A stretch of DNA of 64,000 bases from Labrys sp. KNU-23 (lineage in GTDB: Bacteria; Pseudomonadota; Alphaproteobacteria; Rhizobiales; Labraceae), in assembly GCF_008330945.1 (NCBI RefSeq), contig NZ_CP043489.1:1871501-1935500 (forward strand), read 5' to 3'. The translations under genes and the position numbers were made by a program. A model generated the notes under the pieces. The model saw only the letters and a program-made list of their open reading frames with translations, did not search any database and had not been told where the DNA came from. Positions 28,939 to 37,764 of the stretch are shown here, piece after piece (position 1 is the first letter of the stretch; every line of letters begins with the position of its first letter).

Positions 28939-29976
28939 TTATTTCCTCTCTTCGCTCACCAGGAGCAGCACCTTGATGTCGGTCTTGGGCACGTAATTCT
29001 TCACCACCATCTCGAACGTGGTCGGGCCGATCTTCTTCACGCCTTCGCCGCAGAAGGACACCAGCGTCTTGGGATCGCCCTTGTCGACCACCAGGCGGAA
29101 ATCGCCGATCGGCCCGGCCCAATTGCCGCCGGAGGTGATGACATAGGCCAGATATTGCTCGTAGCTGGCGAAGGTCTTGCCCTCGTCTGCCTGAGCACGC
29201 TTGTAGAGAGCACCCGCCGCCTTGGTGAAGGCCGCATCGGTGCAGAAATCCTTCTCGTAGGACTTGCGCTGCTTGGCATCGAGATCCGGCGAGCCGAAGA
29301 CCAGGGACGAGATGCCGCCATGGCTGGGTACGTAGTCCTGCTGGACGATCACGTCCTTGCCGGCCGGGAACACCTGCTTGCGCCAGAATTTCGAACGCAG
29401 GGTCCAGAGCGGATAATAGACTTGGCGTTCGCCCTTGTCGTCGGCGTTGTAGCTGTCCTGATAGACGATGTCGGCATCGGCAAGGGCCTTGCGATCGGCT
29501 TCGCTGAGGGCATTGACGGCCTTCTCGGTCGCCTCGATGGTCGGCAACATCGGAATCTTGAGGGCTTTCAGCCTGTCGGTGATCTCGACGTCGGGCTTGC
29601 CGTCCGTACCCTTCATGAAGGCACGCTGCTCGACCTGCGAGTCCACTGGCTTGCCGTCGACCTTGGTGGTGAACTTCAGGAAATTGTCGCTGGTAGGGTC
29701 GGGAATGTCGGTGATGCCGCCGGGCCCGTCGCCGGTGATGTCGGGCATCGGAAAGGCCACCAGGGCCTCATAGTCGGCATTGGTGAGGTTGCGGAAGCGA
29801 TAGCTGATCTTCACCGCCTTGATCGAGAGATAGAGATCTTCCGAGACGAGAGCGATCTTGTCGGTCTTGGTGAGCACCAGCCCGCCCGCATCGAGGGAGG
29901 CCAGGGTGTCGTCGGCGCGCGCGGGCGATGCCAGCAGGGCGGCAAGAACGGCAATGGCCGGAATGAAACGGGGCAC
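28939..29976 (-). CDS. DUF4424 family exported protein
   Basis: A 345-residue protein with a Sec signal (MPRFIPAIAVLAALLASPARA) and the DUF4424 pattern: an early KTDKIALVSEDLYLS strand, FRNLTNADYEALVAFPMPDI and a C-terminal FRLVVDKGDPKTLVSFCGEG with a single paired-looking cysteine region (FCTDAAF). The family is periplasmic and of unknown function. It appears monocistronic; the 299 bases upstream hold a CGTGATCACG palindrome at 30086-30095 that may be shared with the divergent GntR gene. Confidence 0.85.
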   Translation of the reverse strand: MPRFIPAIAVLAALLASPARADDTLASLDAGGLVLTKTDKIALVSEDLYLSIKAVKISYRFRNLTNADYEALVAFPMPDITGDGPGGITDIPDPTSDNFLKFTTKVDGKPVDSQVEQRAFMKGTDGKPDVEITDRLKALKIPMLPTIEATEKAVNALSEADRKALADADIVYQDSYNADDKGERQVYYPLWTLRSKFWRKQVFPAGKDVIVQQDYVPSHGGISSLVFGSPDLDAKQRKSYEKDFCTDAAFTKAAGALYKRAQADEGKTFASYEQYLAYVITSGGNWAGPIGDFRLVVDKGDPKTLVSFCGEGVKKIGPTTFEMVVKNYVPKTDIKVLLLVSEERK

Positions 29977-30085
29977 GGTCGACTCCTTACGACAACAACA
30001 TCAAACAAGCGCGGCGAGCATATAGGTGTCGCCTCACCGGACACAACGTCACCTCACGGCACCGGGACTGTTTACGGTCGGTAAT

Positions 30086-30095
30086 CGTGATCACG
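30086..30095. promoter_or_regulatory. CGTGATCACG palindrome between divergent genes
   Basis: A perfect 10-base palindrome between the DUF4424 gene and the FadR-type GntR gene. It could be an operator; only position and symmetry support this. Confidence 0.25.
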
Positions 30096-30275
30096 GTCTT
30101 TCTAATCTCTGCGGCTCTATCTTGTGGCTAAGCTCAGCGGAGCAATCTTAGGGCTTGGCTGTATGGTAGGAGGAATGCAACAAATAGATCGGGGAATATG
30201 AAACGTCGGGCTTCGACGGACAATGATACCGACAAATCGGTCAAAGCCTGTTTCGAACAAGACAAGGGGTCGTCT

Positions 30276-31007
30276 ATGGCACGCAGCACAAGCCGCTCTC
30301 GCTCCGGTGCAGCACAAACCCGCCATAGCCAGGCGGCTGCGCTGATCGGCCAGCGTATCGTTGCCGGAGAATGGGCTGTCGGCATGGCGTTGCCGACGGA
30401 GGCCGATCTCTCGCGCGAACTCGACGTCTCCCGCGCCTCGCTGCGCGAGGCCATCAAGCTCCTGGCCGGCAAGGGCCTGCTCTCCTCCACCCCGCGCCGC
30501 GGCACCATCGTGCAGCCTCACGCCAATTGGAACCGGCTCGATGTCGACGTGCTGGTCTGGCAGACCTCCGGCGGCGCCACCAAGAGCTTCGTCAAGGACC
30601 TGTTCGAGCTGCGCCGCATGATCGAGCCCGAGGCGGCAGCCCTCGCCGCACTGCGTGCCTCGCCGGAGCAGCGGGCCTCCATCGCCGAAACTTTCGAGGC
30701 GATGGCCAGCGCCACCGATATCCAGCTTTCCATCGACGCTGACCTCGCCTTCCACCGCGCCATCGTGCGCGCCACCAACAATGTGCTGCTGGCCGCCTTC
30801 CAGCCGGCGATCGAGGCCTCGCTCGCGGTCTCCTTCAAGGTCTCGCGCGCCGGCAACGTGCTGCTGCCCTATACGGTGCCGATGCACCGGGCGGTTGCCG
30901 AACCCATCCTCGCCAGCGATGCGGATGGTGCCCGCAAGGCGATGATCGCCCTGCTCGACCGCTCCGAGATGGATGCGGAAAGCGCAGCGGTCGACGACAA
31001 GACATAA
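30276..31007 (+). CDS. GntR-family regulator, FadR subfamily
   Basis: A regulator of about 243 residues with an N-terminal winged helix (ALPTEADLSRELDVSRASLR, then EAIKLLAGKGLL) and an FCD C-terminal domain (LFELRRMIEPEAAALAALRA; DLAFHRAIVRATNNVLLAAF) whose Asp/His residues normally bind a metal and a sugar acid or carboxylate. ATG at 30276 follows AAGGGG; an in-frame ATG at 30198 would add 26 charged residues and has a weaker site. No metabolic genes are linked, so its regulon must be elsewhere. Confidence 0.9.
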   Translation: MARSTSRSRSGAAQTRHSQAAALIGQRIVAGEWAVGMALPTEADLSRELDVSRASLREAIKLLAGKGLLSSTPRRGTIVQPHANWNRLDVDVLVWQTSGGATKSFVKDLFELRRMIEPEAAALAALRASPEQRASIAETFEAMASATDIQLSIDADLAFHRAIVRATNNVLLAAFQPAIEASLAVSFKVSRAGNVLLPYTVPMHRAVAEPILASDADGARKAMIALLDRSEMDAESAAVDDKT

Positions 31008-31022
31008 GGCGGCCAAGAAAAA

Positions 31023-31064
31023 GCGCGCCCCGCCTTCTCCCTTGCAGGAGAAGGCGGGGCGCGC
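31023..31064. terminator. Bidirectional terminator, 18-base stem
   Basis: GCGCGCCCCGCCTTCTCC-cttgca-GGAGAAGGCGGGGCGCGC, perfect, with A-rich left and ATTTTC right flanks, between the convergent GntR and L,D-transpeptidase genes. Confidence 0.92.
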
Positions 31065-31092
31065 ATTTTCATCGATCCGGCGATCTGCCCGA

Positions 31093-32598
31093 TCAGTAGG
31101 GATTGACCACCTGCGCATCGGCAATGCGCGAGGCCGAGCCGAAGTCGAGATTGTAGACGTCGGGACGGAAATGGGCGGTGCCGTCCGGCGTGACATAGGC
31201 GGTCATGTAGACCCAATGCACCGGCACGCGATCCGGAATGGCCTGGTCTTTGCGAGCGCCGGTCGCGATTTCCTGGCCGACGCGCCTGGCATCCCAGCCC
31301 GAGCCAAGCAGCCAGGCGGCGAGGTCGTTCACGCCCTGCACGCGCACGCAGCCATGCGAGAAGAAGCGGTCGACCGAGCCAAACAGGCGCTTGGAGGGCG
31401 TGTCATGCATATAGACCGAATCGGAGTTCGGCATCTGGATGCGCAGTTGGCCGAGCGAATTGCCCGCGCCATAAGCCTGGCGAATGGTGTAGTTGGCGGC
31501 CTTGCCGCTCGACCAGTCGATGCTCTTGGGGTCGACGGTGCGTCCCGAGCCATCGATCACCGACATCCTCTGGCGGGAGAGATAGGAAGGATCTCGCACC
31601 ATATGCGGGCCAATTTCCTTCTTGATGATGGATTGGGGCACGGTCCAGGTCGGGTTGAAATTGATGGCGCTGATGGTGGCATCGACCTCGGGCGAGGGGT
31701 TCTGCGGGCGGCCCACCACGGCGATGTAGCGGCGCGCGACCTCACCATTCTCGATGGCTTCGACCTGGGCGCTCGGGATGTTCACCACCACATAGCGGCG
31801 GTTGAAATCGATGAAGCGGGCGCCGACGCGCTCCATATTGTGGCCGATCTGGATCAGGCGGTGCTGCACGGAGAGCGCCATCTGCGTGCGGGTGCGCTCG
31901 TCGATCTTGCCGGTGGACTGCAAGCCGTAGCGCTGCTGGAAGCGGCTGACGGCGGTGGTCAGCCGGGCATCCCATTTGGGGTTGTCGCGCTCGGCTTCCG
32001 GCAGGTCCTTCTCCATCACCAGGCGCTGGCGCAGCGCCAGCACGGCACTGCCCGTGGCTCCGGCGGAGAGGCCGACGGGCGGGGCGGCCGGGAAGCCGCC
32101 GTTGCGGGCGATCTGGGCATAATATTGCGACAAACCATTGAGACGATCGAGCGAGCCGGCATCGAAGGTCGGCATCGAGGACCAAGGCGTGGCCGGAATC
32201 TTGATCGGCGTCGAGGCGGCGTAGGAAGGCCCGGCCGGGACCGGCTTCTTGGCGACCTTCGGCTTGGCGGGCGTGGCGGCTGGCGCCGCTGGTGCGGCAT
32301 TGTCGGCCGCAGCAGGGGCCGACGGAGCGGCGGGAGCGGCGGCATCGGGAGCCGTGGCCGTCACCGGCGCGGGAGCAGCCGGTTCGGGGGCAGCCTGCGC
32401 CGCCGGCGCCGGCGCGGCGGTGGCGGGCTGGGGCGCCTCGGGAGTGGCAGCTGGAGCGTCGGGAGCAGCAGGAGCCGCCGGCGCAGCAACCGGAATGTCG
32501 GCCGTGGGCGGGGCGCTGTCCTGTGCCAATGCCGGCGAGGCCAGAACCAGGGCCAAAACGGAAACGGCGGCCAGAACAAGAGGGGTAGGCTGCTTCAT
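31093..32598 (-). CDS. L,D-transpeptidase with peptidoglycan-binding domain
   Basis: Periplasmic YkuD-type L,D-transpeptidase (LdtD/YcbB-like), about 501 residues, that would make 3-3 crosslinks or attach proteins to peptidoglycan. It has a Sec signal (MKQPTPLVLAAVSVLALVLA), then about 120 residues of Ala/Pro-rich linker, a PG_binding_1 region (LTTAVSRFQQRYGLQSTGKI) and a catalytic domain with HDTPSKRLFG and SHGCVRVQ (active cysteine). The start at 32598 is chosen for the signal peptide. Low-complexity linker codons produce long open frames on other strands. Confidence 0.94.
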   Translation of the reverse strand: MKQPTPLVLAAVSVLALVLASPALAQDSAPPTADIPVAAPAAPAAPDAPAATPEAPQPATAAPAPAAQAAPEPAAPAPVTATAPDAAAPAAPSAPAAADNAAPAAPAATPAKPKVAKKPVPAGPSYAASTPIKIPATPWSSMPTFDAGSLDRLNGLSQYYAQIARNGGFPAAPPVGLSAGATGSAVLALRQRLVMEKDLPEAERDNPKWDARLTTAVSRFQQRYGLQSTGKIDERTRTQMALSVQHRLIQIGHNMERVGARFIDFNRRYVVVNIPSAQVEAIENGEVARRYIAVVGRPQNPSPEVDATISAINFNPTWTVPQSIIKKEIGPHMVRDPSYLSRQRMSVIDGSGRTVDPKSIDWSSGKAANYTIRQAYGAGNSLGQLRIQMPNSDSVYMHDTPSKRLFGSVDRFFSHGCVRVQGVNDLAAWLLGSGWDARRVGQEIATGARKDQAIPDRVPVHWVYMTAYVTPDGTAHFRPDVYNLDFGSASRIADAQVVNPY

Positions 32599-32879
32599 AG
32601 CAGGAACTTCCACGCTGGTTGCCGAAACGTAAGGTCCGGCACAAAAAGGGATCATAGGCAGCCCTCTATCACGCAGCCTGGCCGCGCGGTATGGCCGCCA
32701 CAGTCTTGCCGCACGATTGTCGGACGGCGTGTCCGATTAACCACATCAGCACTCTATGCTCCGAACTTAATCCGAAGTTTTGGCCTCAAAAGGGCAGAGC
32801 GTCTTCATAGCCGACTGGGGTTAACAAGAAGATATGTCGATCGAAGGCCCCCTGTCCGCGACACCCCCTCTGCCATGAC

Positions 32880-32924
32880 AAAAAAGGCCGCCTTCTCCCC
32901 TTGCGAGAGAAGGCGGCCTTTTTT
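32880..32924 (-). terminator. Terminator of 3-hydroxybutyryl-CoA dehydrogenase gene
   Basis: AAAAAAGGCCGCCTTCTC-N9-GAGAAGGCGGCCTTTTTT, a perfect 18-base arm pair, 25 bases past the stop. Together with a second unremarkable stretch it accounts for the 350-base gap 32599-32948, the rest being the transpeptidase promoter region. Confidence 0.93.
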
Positions 32925-32948
32925 GAATTGGGAAATGCCTGCGCCCGG

Positions 32949-33830
32949 TCAGCGGGTGGCGACCGGCTTTTCGCCGCGATAATCGTAGAAGCCGCGCTTG
33001 ACCTTGCGGCCGAGCCAGCCGGCTTCGACATATTTCACCAGCAGCGGGCAAGGCCGATACTTGGAATCGGCCAAGCCCTCATGCAGCACCTGCATGATCG
33101 ACAGGCAGGTGTCGAGGCCGATGAAATCGGCAAGCTGCAGCGGGCCCATCGGATGGTTGGCACCGAGCCGCATCGCCATATCGATGGATTCGACCGTGCC
33201 GACGCCCTCATAGAGCGTGTAGATCGCCTCGTTGATCATCGGCAGCAGGATGCGGTTGACGATGAAGGCCGGGAAATCCTCGGCCACCGCCACCTGGCGA
33301 TCGAGCTTGGTGATGAAAGCCTTGGCGGATTCGAACGTGCCGTCATCCGTGGCGATGCCGCGGATGATCTCGACGAGCTGCATTACCGGCACCGGATTCA
33401 TGAAATGAATGCCGATGAAGCGCTCGGGCCGGTCGGTGGCGGCCGCCAGCCGCGTGATCGAAATCGACGACGTGTTGGTGGCGAGGATCGCCTCCGGCTT
33501 CAGATGCGGGCAGACGCCGCCATAGATCTTGACCTTGACCGCCTCGTTCTCGGTGGCCGCCTCGATCACCAGATCGCAGACGCCGAGGCCCTCCACATTG
33601 GGCTCGGCCTTGATGCGGGAGAGCGCTTCGTCGTTCTGGGCCTGCGTGATGAAACCCTTGGAAACCTGGCGCTTGAGATTGCCGTTGACGGTGGCCAGGC
33701 CATTGTTGACCCGATCTTCCGATACGTCGTTGAGCACCACATTCAACCCGGCCAGAGCGGCGACATGCGCGATGCCGCTGCCCATTTGCCCGGCGCCCAC
33801 AATCCCGACCGTCCTGATATCCACCGTCAT
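32949..33830 (-). CDS. 3-hydroxybutyryl-CoA dehydrogenase
   Basis: NAD(P)-dependent oxidation or reduction of 3-hydroxyacyl-CoA/acetoacetyl-CoA, 293 residues. The Rossmann loop is VGIVGAGQMGSGIAHVAALA, the catalytic histidine is in GIHFMNPVPVMQLVEIIRG, and IVNRILLPMINEAIYTLYEG starts the helical dimer domain. Full length. In many Rhizobiales this gene directly follows etfB-etfA; here etfBA lies more than 20 kb away. It seems monocistronic with a strong terminator. Confidence 0.95.
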   Translation of the reverse strand: MTVDIRTVGIVGAGQMGSGIAHVAALAGLNVVLNDVSEDRVNNGLATVNGNLKRQVSKGFITQAQNDEALSRIKAEPNVEGLGVCDLVIEAATENEAVKVKIYGGVCPHLKPEAILATNTSSISITRLAAATDRPERFIGIHFMNPVPVMQLVEIIRGIATDDGTFESAKAFITKLDRQVAVAEDFPAFIVNRILLPMINEAIYTLYEGVGTVESIDMAMRLGANHPMGPLQLADFIGLDTCLSIMQVLHEGLADSKYRPCPLLVKYVEAGWLGRKVKRGFYDYRGEKPVATR

Positions 33831-34066
33831 TTCAAGTTCCCTGCCATTTCCTCGATCTTATCGAGGCAATCGGCGCGTGGGAAGACCGCAGTCGCAGCTT
33901 TCATGCAGGCCTGGCGGTCGAAATGGTCGCATTGGAGCGCGTTTGCAAGCGAACCGATCTGCCAGGAGAATACCACAAAACGAGGAGGTATGAAAAATGC
34001 GGCTGAATGACGTCTCATTCTTCTCGATAGCAAAGCGCTCCACGGTCTGTCCTGGAGCAAAATGCT

Positions 34067-34798
34067 TCAGATCAGCCCGTGCCCGCCATCGATATGAATG
34101 GTCTCGCCCGTCGTGAAGACGCTCTCCATCAAATAGAGATAGGCGGGAGCAATATCAGCGGGCGTCGCGATCCGGCCCACCGGCAGGCGGCCGGCCATGC
34201 CGGCGAAGAAGCCCGATTTGGCCTCCCCGACGATCTCGTCCCACATCGGCGTATCCACCCAGCCGGGCGAGACGATATTCACGCGTGTGGGCGCCAGTTC
34301 CAGCGCCAGGGCGCGGGCGAAAAAGCTGAAGGAACCTGCGATCGCCGAAACCACCGCCCCTCCCGGAACCGGCGGCCGGTCCTTGTTGATTCCGGAAGTG
34401 AAGGTCATGGAACCGCCCCGCTTCAGGGTGGCAACGGCGTGCTTGGCCAGCGTGACCGCGCCGATCAGCTTGTTGTCGACGAAGCGTCGTACTACCGCCA
34501 TGTCGGTGCGTTCGATGGGATCGCCCGGCGGCGGTGTTCCGGCCGTCGACACCAGATGATCGAAGGTGCCGGCCTCCTGGAAGAGTCGCGCAAGATCGGC
34601 TTCCTCCGCCATGTCAGCAGCAAGGCTTCGCACGCGCCGACCGGCGTCGAGGCTTTGCTCCGCGGCCTGCAGCTTGCCGGGCGAGCGGCCGACGATCACC
34701 ACGTCCGCACCGTTCTCGAGGGCCGCCTTGGCGACACCAAGGCCGATGCCGGAGCTACCCCCGACGACGATGATCTTCTGTCCCGTGAACGCGGCCAT
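34067..34798 (-). CDS. SDR-family protein lacking the catalytic Tyr/Lys
   Basis: Short-chain dehydrogenase fold, 243 residues, with the nucleotide loop VVGGSSGIGLGVAKAALENG and STAGTPPPGD at the NAG-like position. Where the active-site YxxxK is expected, before ARALALELAPTRVNIVSPGW, the sequence is AVVSAIAGSF, so both catalytic residues are missing. A known SDR subgroup has this change. ATG at 34798 gives the normal N-terminus; a much longer frame to 35428 overlaps the upstream VOC gene and is not real. It follows the VOC gene by 35 bases on the same strand, both divergent from a LysR gene. Confidence 0.9.
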   Translation of the reverse strand: MAAFTGQKIIVVGGSSGIGLGVAKAALENGADVVIVGRSPGKLQAAEQSLDAGRRVRSLAADMAEEADLARLFQEAGTFDHLVSTAGTPPPGDPIERTDMAVVRRFVDNKLIGAVTLAKHAVATLKRGGSMTFTSGINKDRPPVPGGAVVSAIAGSFSFFARALALELAPTRVNIVSPGWVDTPMWDEIVGEAKSGFFAGMAGRLPVGRIATPADIAPAYLYLMESVFTTGETIHIDGGHGLI

Positions 34799-34833
34799 GG
34801 GGAACCTCCGATTGTCTGCAGTCACAGGGATGG

Positions 34834-35319
34834 TCAGGCCGGGCCGGCATAGGCCGCCTCGAGATCGGCGACGATGATCTTGGTCATCTTGTATAGGGCC
34901 TGCCGCGCCCGATCCGCCTTCTCGCGATCGGGATCGGCCATCAGCCGCAGCGTGACCGCCGGGATGACCTGCCAATAGACGCCATATTTGTCCGTCAGCC
35001 AGCCGCACGGCTTTTCGGAGCCGCCGCCAGCAGTGAGCGCCTTGTAATAGTAGTCGGTCTCGGCCTGGTCGGAGGTTTCGATATAGAGCGAGAGCCTCTC
35101 GTTGAAGGGGGGCATCGACCCGGCATTCAGCGCCGTCAGGTGCAGCCCCTCCAGTTCGAAGTCGAAGGTGGCGTGCGGAACCGTCTTGTTCGTCCCGGCC
35201 ACCCAGTCGGTGAACTCGGTATCCCCAAGCGCCTTGGCGTTCTTGAAGACAGACAGATAGAAGTCGCGGGCCTCCCGGGCATTCAGGTTGAACCAGAGAA
35301 AGGGATGGATCGTCGCCAT
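34834..35319 (-). CDS. VOC-family protein (PhnB / 3-demethylubiquinone methyltransferase-like)
   Basis: A 161-residue PhnB-like VOC protein: ATIHPFLWFNLNAREARDFY at the start and DKYGVYWQVIPAVTLRLM near residue 115 are hallmarks of the family, most of whose members have no proven activity. ATG at 35319 follows ACGAGGACAGC at good spacing; an ATG seven codons upstream is possible. It heads a two-gene set with the SDR gene, divergent from a GcvA-like LysR gene across a gap with inverted ATCACAAAT/ATTTGTGAT sites. Confidence 0.92.
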   Translation of the reverse strand: MATIHPFLWFNLNAREARDFYLSVFKNAKALGDTEFTDWVAGTNKTVPHATFDFELEGLHLTALNAGSMPPFNERLSLYIETSDQAETDYYYKALTAGGGSEKPCGWLTDKYGVYWQVIPAVTLRLMADPDREKADRARQALYKMTKIIVADLEAAYAGPA

Positions 35320-35338
35320 GCTGTCCTCGTGAGAATTC

Positions 35339-35409
35339 ATCACAAATCACAGCTACTTTGGCCAGCGGACTCTCGACAGACAAACCAAAACTTGGCATAT
35401 ATTTGTGAT
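35339..35409. promoter_or_regulatory. Inverted pair ATCACAAAT / ATTTGTGAT in divergent promoter
   Basis: Perfect 9-base inverted repeats at 35339-35347 and 35401-35409, 53 bases apart, flank the promoters of the VOC/SDR genes and the LysR gene. They may be two regulator half-sites. Confidence 0.45.
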
Positions 35410-35426
35410 CAAAACTCACAGATACC

Positions 35427-36320
35427 ATGCCCCGCAGACTTCCGCCCCTTCACGCCCTGCCGAGTTTCGAAGCCGCAGCCCGGCATTTGAGTTTCTCCAG
35501 GGCCGCGGAAGAGCTCAACGTCACCCATGGTGCCGTCAGCCGAGCGATCAAGAATCTCGAGGAGCGCCTCGGTGTCCTCTTGTTCGAGCGCGCGACCCGC
35601 TCGGTACGCTTGACACCCGTCGGCGAGCCCTATGCGCGGGCGGTTCGCGACATGCTCGACCAATTGGCGGCAGCCACCGCAGCGGCGACAGCCCACCAGT
35701 CGAGCTCGACCTTGAACGTCAGCACTTCCGATGGCTTTGCGGGGCGATGGCTGGTGCCGCGCCTCTATCGCTTCCACCGCGCGCATGGCGACATCGACGT
35801 GCGGGTTTCGACCACCGGCAGGCTCACCAATTTCCTGGGCGACGGCATCGACATCGCCGTCCGCTATGGCGGCGGCACCTATCCGGGGCTCACTTCGGAA
35901 TTCCTCACCGACGAAGAGGTCTTTCCCGTCTGCAGCCCAAGGCTGCTGGAGGGGGAGCAGCCGCTACGCTGCCCCGAGGACCTCAGACACCACACGCTGA
36001 TCCATGACGGCTTTCCCATCAATTGGGCGAGCTGGCTCACCAGCGCCGGGATCGAGGGCGTGGACCCGCATGGCGGGCTCACCTTCGATTCCTATTCCTT
36101 CGCGGTCGAATCCGCCGCGCAGGGCGAAGGGGTGGTGCTCGGCCGAACCATGCTGGTCGCCGCCGATCTCGCCGCCGGGCGCTTGGTGCGCCCGTTCGCA
36201 CACGCCCTCAAATCCCTCTCCAGCTTCTATGTCGTCTATCCCCCCGACGCCATCCGCCAACGCAAGGTGAAGGCCTTTCGCGACTGGCTCTTTGCAGAAA
36301 TGGCGCCGCCACCGGATTGA
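35427..36320 (+). CDS. LysR-family regulator, GcvA-like
   Basis: A 297-residue LysR regulator of the GcvA branch, recognisable from MPRRLPPLHALPSFEAAARH, SFSRAAEELNVTHGAVSRAI and the mid-domain STSDGFAGRWLVPRLYRFHR. It is divergent from the VOC/SDR pair with 107 bases between starts, so control of that pair is likely. The next gene downstream, a methionine aminopeptidase, is 160 bases away and probably separate. Confidence 0.93.
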   Translation: MPRRLPPLHALPSFEAAARHLSFSRAAEELNVTHGAVSRAIKNLEERLGVLLFERATRSVRLTPVGEPYARAVRDMLDQLAAATAAATAHQSSSTLNVSTSDGFAGRWLVPRLYRFHRAHGDIDVRVSTTGRLTNFLGDGIDIAVRYGGGTYPGLTSEFLTDEEVFPVCSPRLLEGEQPLRCPEDLRHHTLIHDGFPINWASWLTSAGIEGVDPHGGLTFDSYSFAVESAAQGEGVVLGRTMLVAADLAAGRLVRPFAHALKSLSSFYVVYPPDAIRQRKVKAFRDWLFAEMAPPPD

Positions 36321-36480
36321 TGAAGACCTCGGCCCTTGCGGCCGCGAGTTCGCGTGCAATATTTACGGCGGTAAAGTATCGGAACGGCGGGCCGCATGGA
36401 TCGAGCGGCGAAATAAGCAGGCTGGGATGCCAGTCCACCGCATTTCCTCTTGTTCAAATTCTTTGAGAACGCACGGCATC

Positions 36481-37230
36481 ATGACGATTTCGAACGAAGA
36501 CGAATTGCTCAAGCTCAAGGAGATCGGTCGCATCGTCGCCAATACGCTGGCGGCGATGGGCGCGGCGCTCGAACCGGGCATGACCACGGCCGAGCTCGAT
36601 GCGATCGGCCGCAGGCTCCTCGAGCAGGAGGGTGCCCGCTCCGCACCTGAGCTCTGCTATGGTTTTCCCGGCGCGACCTGCATCAGCGTGAACGAGGAGA
36701 TCGCCCACGGCATACCAGGGCCACGTCGGATCGAGCCGGGCGACCTCGTCAATATCGACGTCTCCGCCGAGAAGGACGGCTTTTTTGCCGACACCGGCGC
36801 GTCCTTTGCGGTGGAACCCGTCTCCAAGGTGGCCCAGCGCCTTCTGAGGGACGGCAAGCGCGCGATGTGGACGGGTATCCGACAGGTGGGCGCTGGCTTG
36901 CCGCTCGCCAATATCGGCAATGCCATCGGCGAGTTCGCCCGCAAGAACCGCTATACGCTGGTGCGCAATCTCGCCAGCCACGGCGTCGGCCGGTCCCTGC
37001 ATGAGGAGCCCAAGGAGCTCGCGACCTGGCCCGATCGCTCCGAGCGCCGGAAGATGCAGGAAGGCCTGGTGTTCACGGTGGAGCCGTTCCTTTCCCTCGG
37101 CGCCGAATGGGCAGCGGATGGCGAGGATGCCTGGACGCTGTTCAGCGAGCCCCGCGCCCCCACCGTGCAATATGAACATACGGTGGTGGCAACCCGTACC
37201 GGTGCCCTCGTCCTCACGCTGCCGGCGTGA
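36481..37230 (+). CDS. map: Type I methionine aminopeptidase
   Basis: Removes the initiator methionine from new proteins, 249 residues. All five metal ligands are recognisable: NIDVSAEKDGFFADTG (two Asp), SHGVGRSLHEEP (His), VFTVEPFLS (Glu) and VQYEHTVVA (Glu), with the substrate histidine in EEIAHGIPG. ATG at 36481 gives a normal N-terminus (TISNEDELLKLKEIGRIVAN); the frame is open 63 codons upstream without likeness to the family. Its context, between a LysR gene and small accessory genes rather than housekeeping genes, suggests it may be a second map copy. Confidence 0.92.
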   Translation: MTISNEDELLKLKEIGRIVANTLAAMGAALEPGMTTAELDAIGRRLLEQEGARSAPELCYGFPGATCISVNEEIAHGIPGPRRIEPGDLVNIDVSAEKDGFFADTGASFAVEPVSKVAQRLLRDGKRAMWTGIRQVGAGLPLANIGNAIGEFARKNRYTLVRNLASHGVGRSLHEEPKELATWPDRSERRKMQEGLVFTVEPFLSLGAEWAADGEDAWTLFSEPRAPTVQYEHTVVATRTGALVLTLPA

Positions 37231-37260
37231 CGCCCTGACGGCATCCGAGGAGCAAGCACG

Positions 37261-37653
37261 ATGGAAGCCACGACTCTCGCCGACCTCTACCGCGCCTATA
37301 TCGCCTGCCTCAATCGGCAGGACTGGAGCGAGCTCGGGCGCCATGTCGATGAGGAGGTCGAGCACAATGGCCGACGGCTGGGGCTATCCGGCTATCGCGG
37401 CATGCTCGTCAAGGATTTCGAGGACATTCCCGACCTCGCCTTCCACATCGAACTCCTGGTCTGCGAACCACCCCGGGTGGCGGCCCGGCTCGCCTTCGAC
37501 TGCACACCGAGGACGGGATTCCTCGGCCTGAAGCTCGATGGGCGCAAGGTCGCGTTCACGGAAAACGTCTTCTACACCTTCAAGTCTGGGAAGATCGTCT
37601 CGGTGTGGTCGATCATCGACAAGGCCGCGATCGAAGCCCAGTCGGGGCGCTGA
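37261..37653 (+). CDS. SnoaL-like ester cyclase family protein
   Basis: A 130-residue NTF2-like cone fold of the SnoaL/ester-cyclase group: LADLYRAYIACLNRQDWSEL at the start, VEHNGRRLGLSGYRGMLVKD, and KVAFTENVFYTFKSGKIVSV WSIID-like ending. SnoaL enzymes catalyse aldol cyclisation in polyketide pathways, but most bacterial relatives of this size have no known substrate. It lies 30 bases downstream of map and may be cotranscribed with it. Confidence 0.85.
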   Translation: MEATTLADLYRAYIACLNRQDWSELGRHVDEEVEHNGRRLGLSGYRGMLVKDFEDIPDLAFHIELLVCEPPRVAARLAFDCTPRTGFLGLKLDGRKVAFTENVFYTFKSGKIVSVWSIIDKAAIEAQSGR

Positions 37654-37764
37654 CGACAGGCCCTGGAGACGGGACGCGCCGGTGCCCAGCGCCCCCTTGC
37701 GACAGGGCCGATCTCGGGTGCTATGGTCGCCGCCCGATCCCGCAGCCGATGGAAGCCCCCCGAT

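Noticed and set aside
33983..34010. GAGGAGGT followed by a six-codon frame (MKNAAE)
   Set aside because: A perfect ribosome binding site but no downstream gene on that strand to attenuate; likely chance.
33827..34060. A 77-codon frame overlapping the 3-hydroxybutyryl-CoA dehydrogenase start by ATGA
   Set aside because: The overlap suggests coupling, but there is no convincing start, no ribosome binding site and no recognisable domain.
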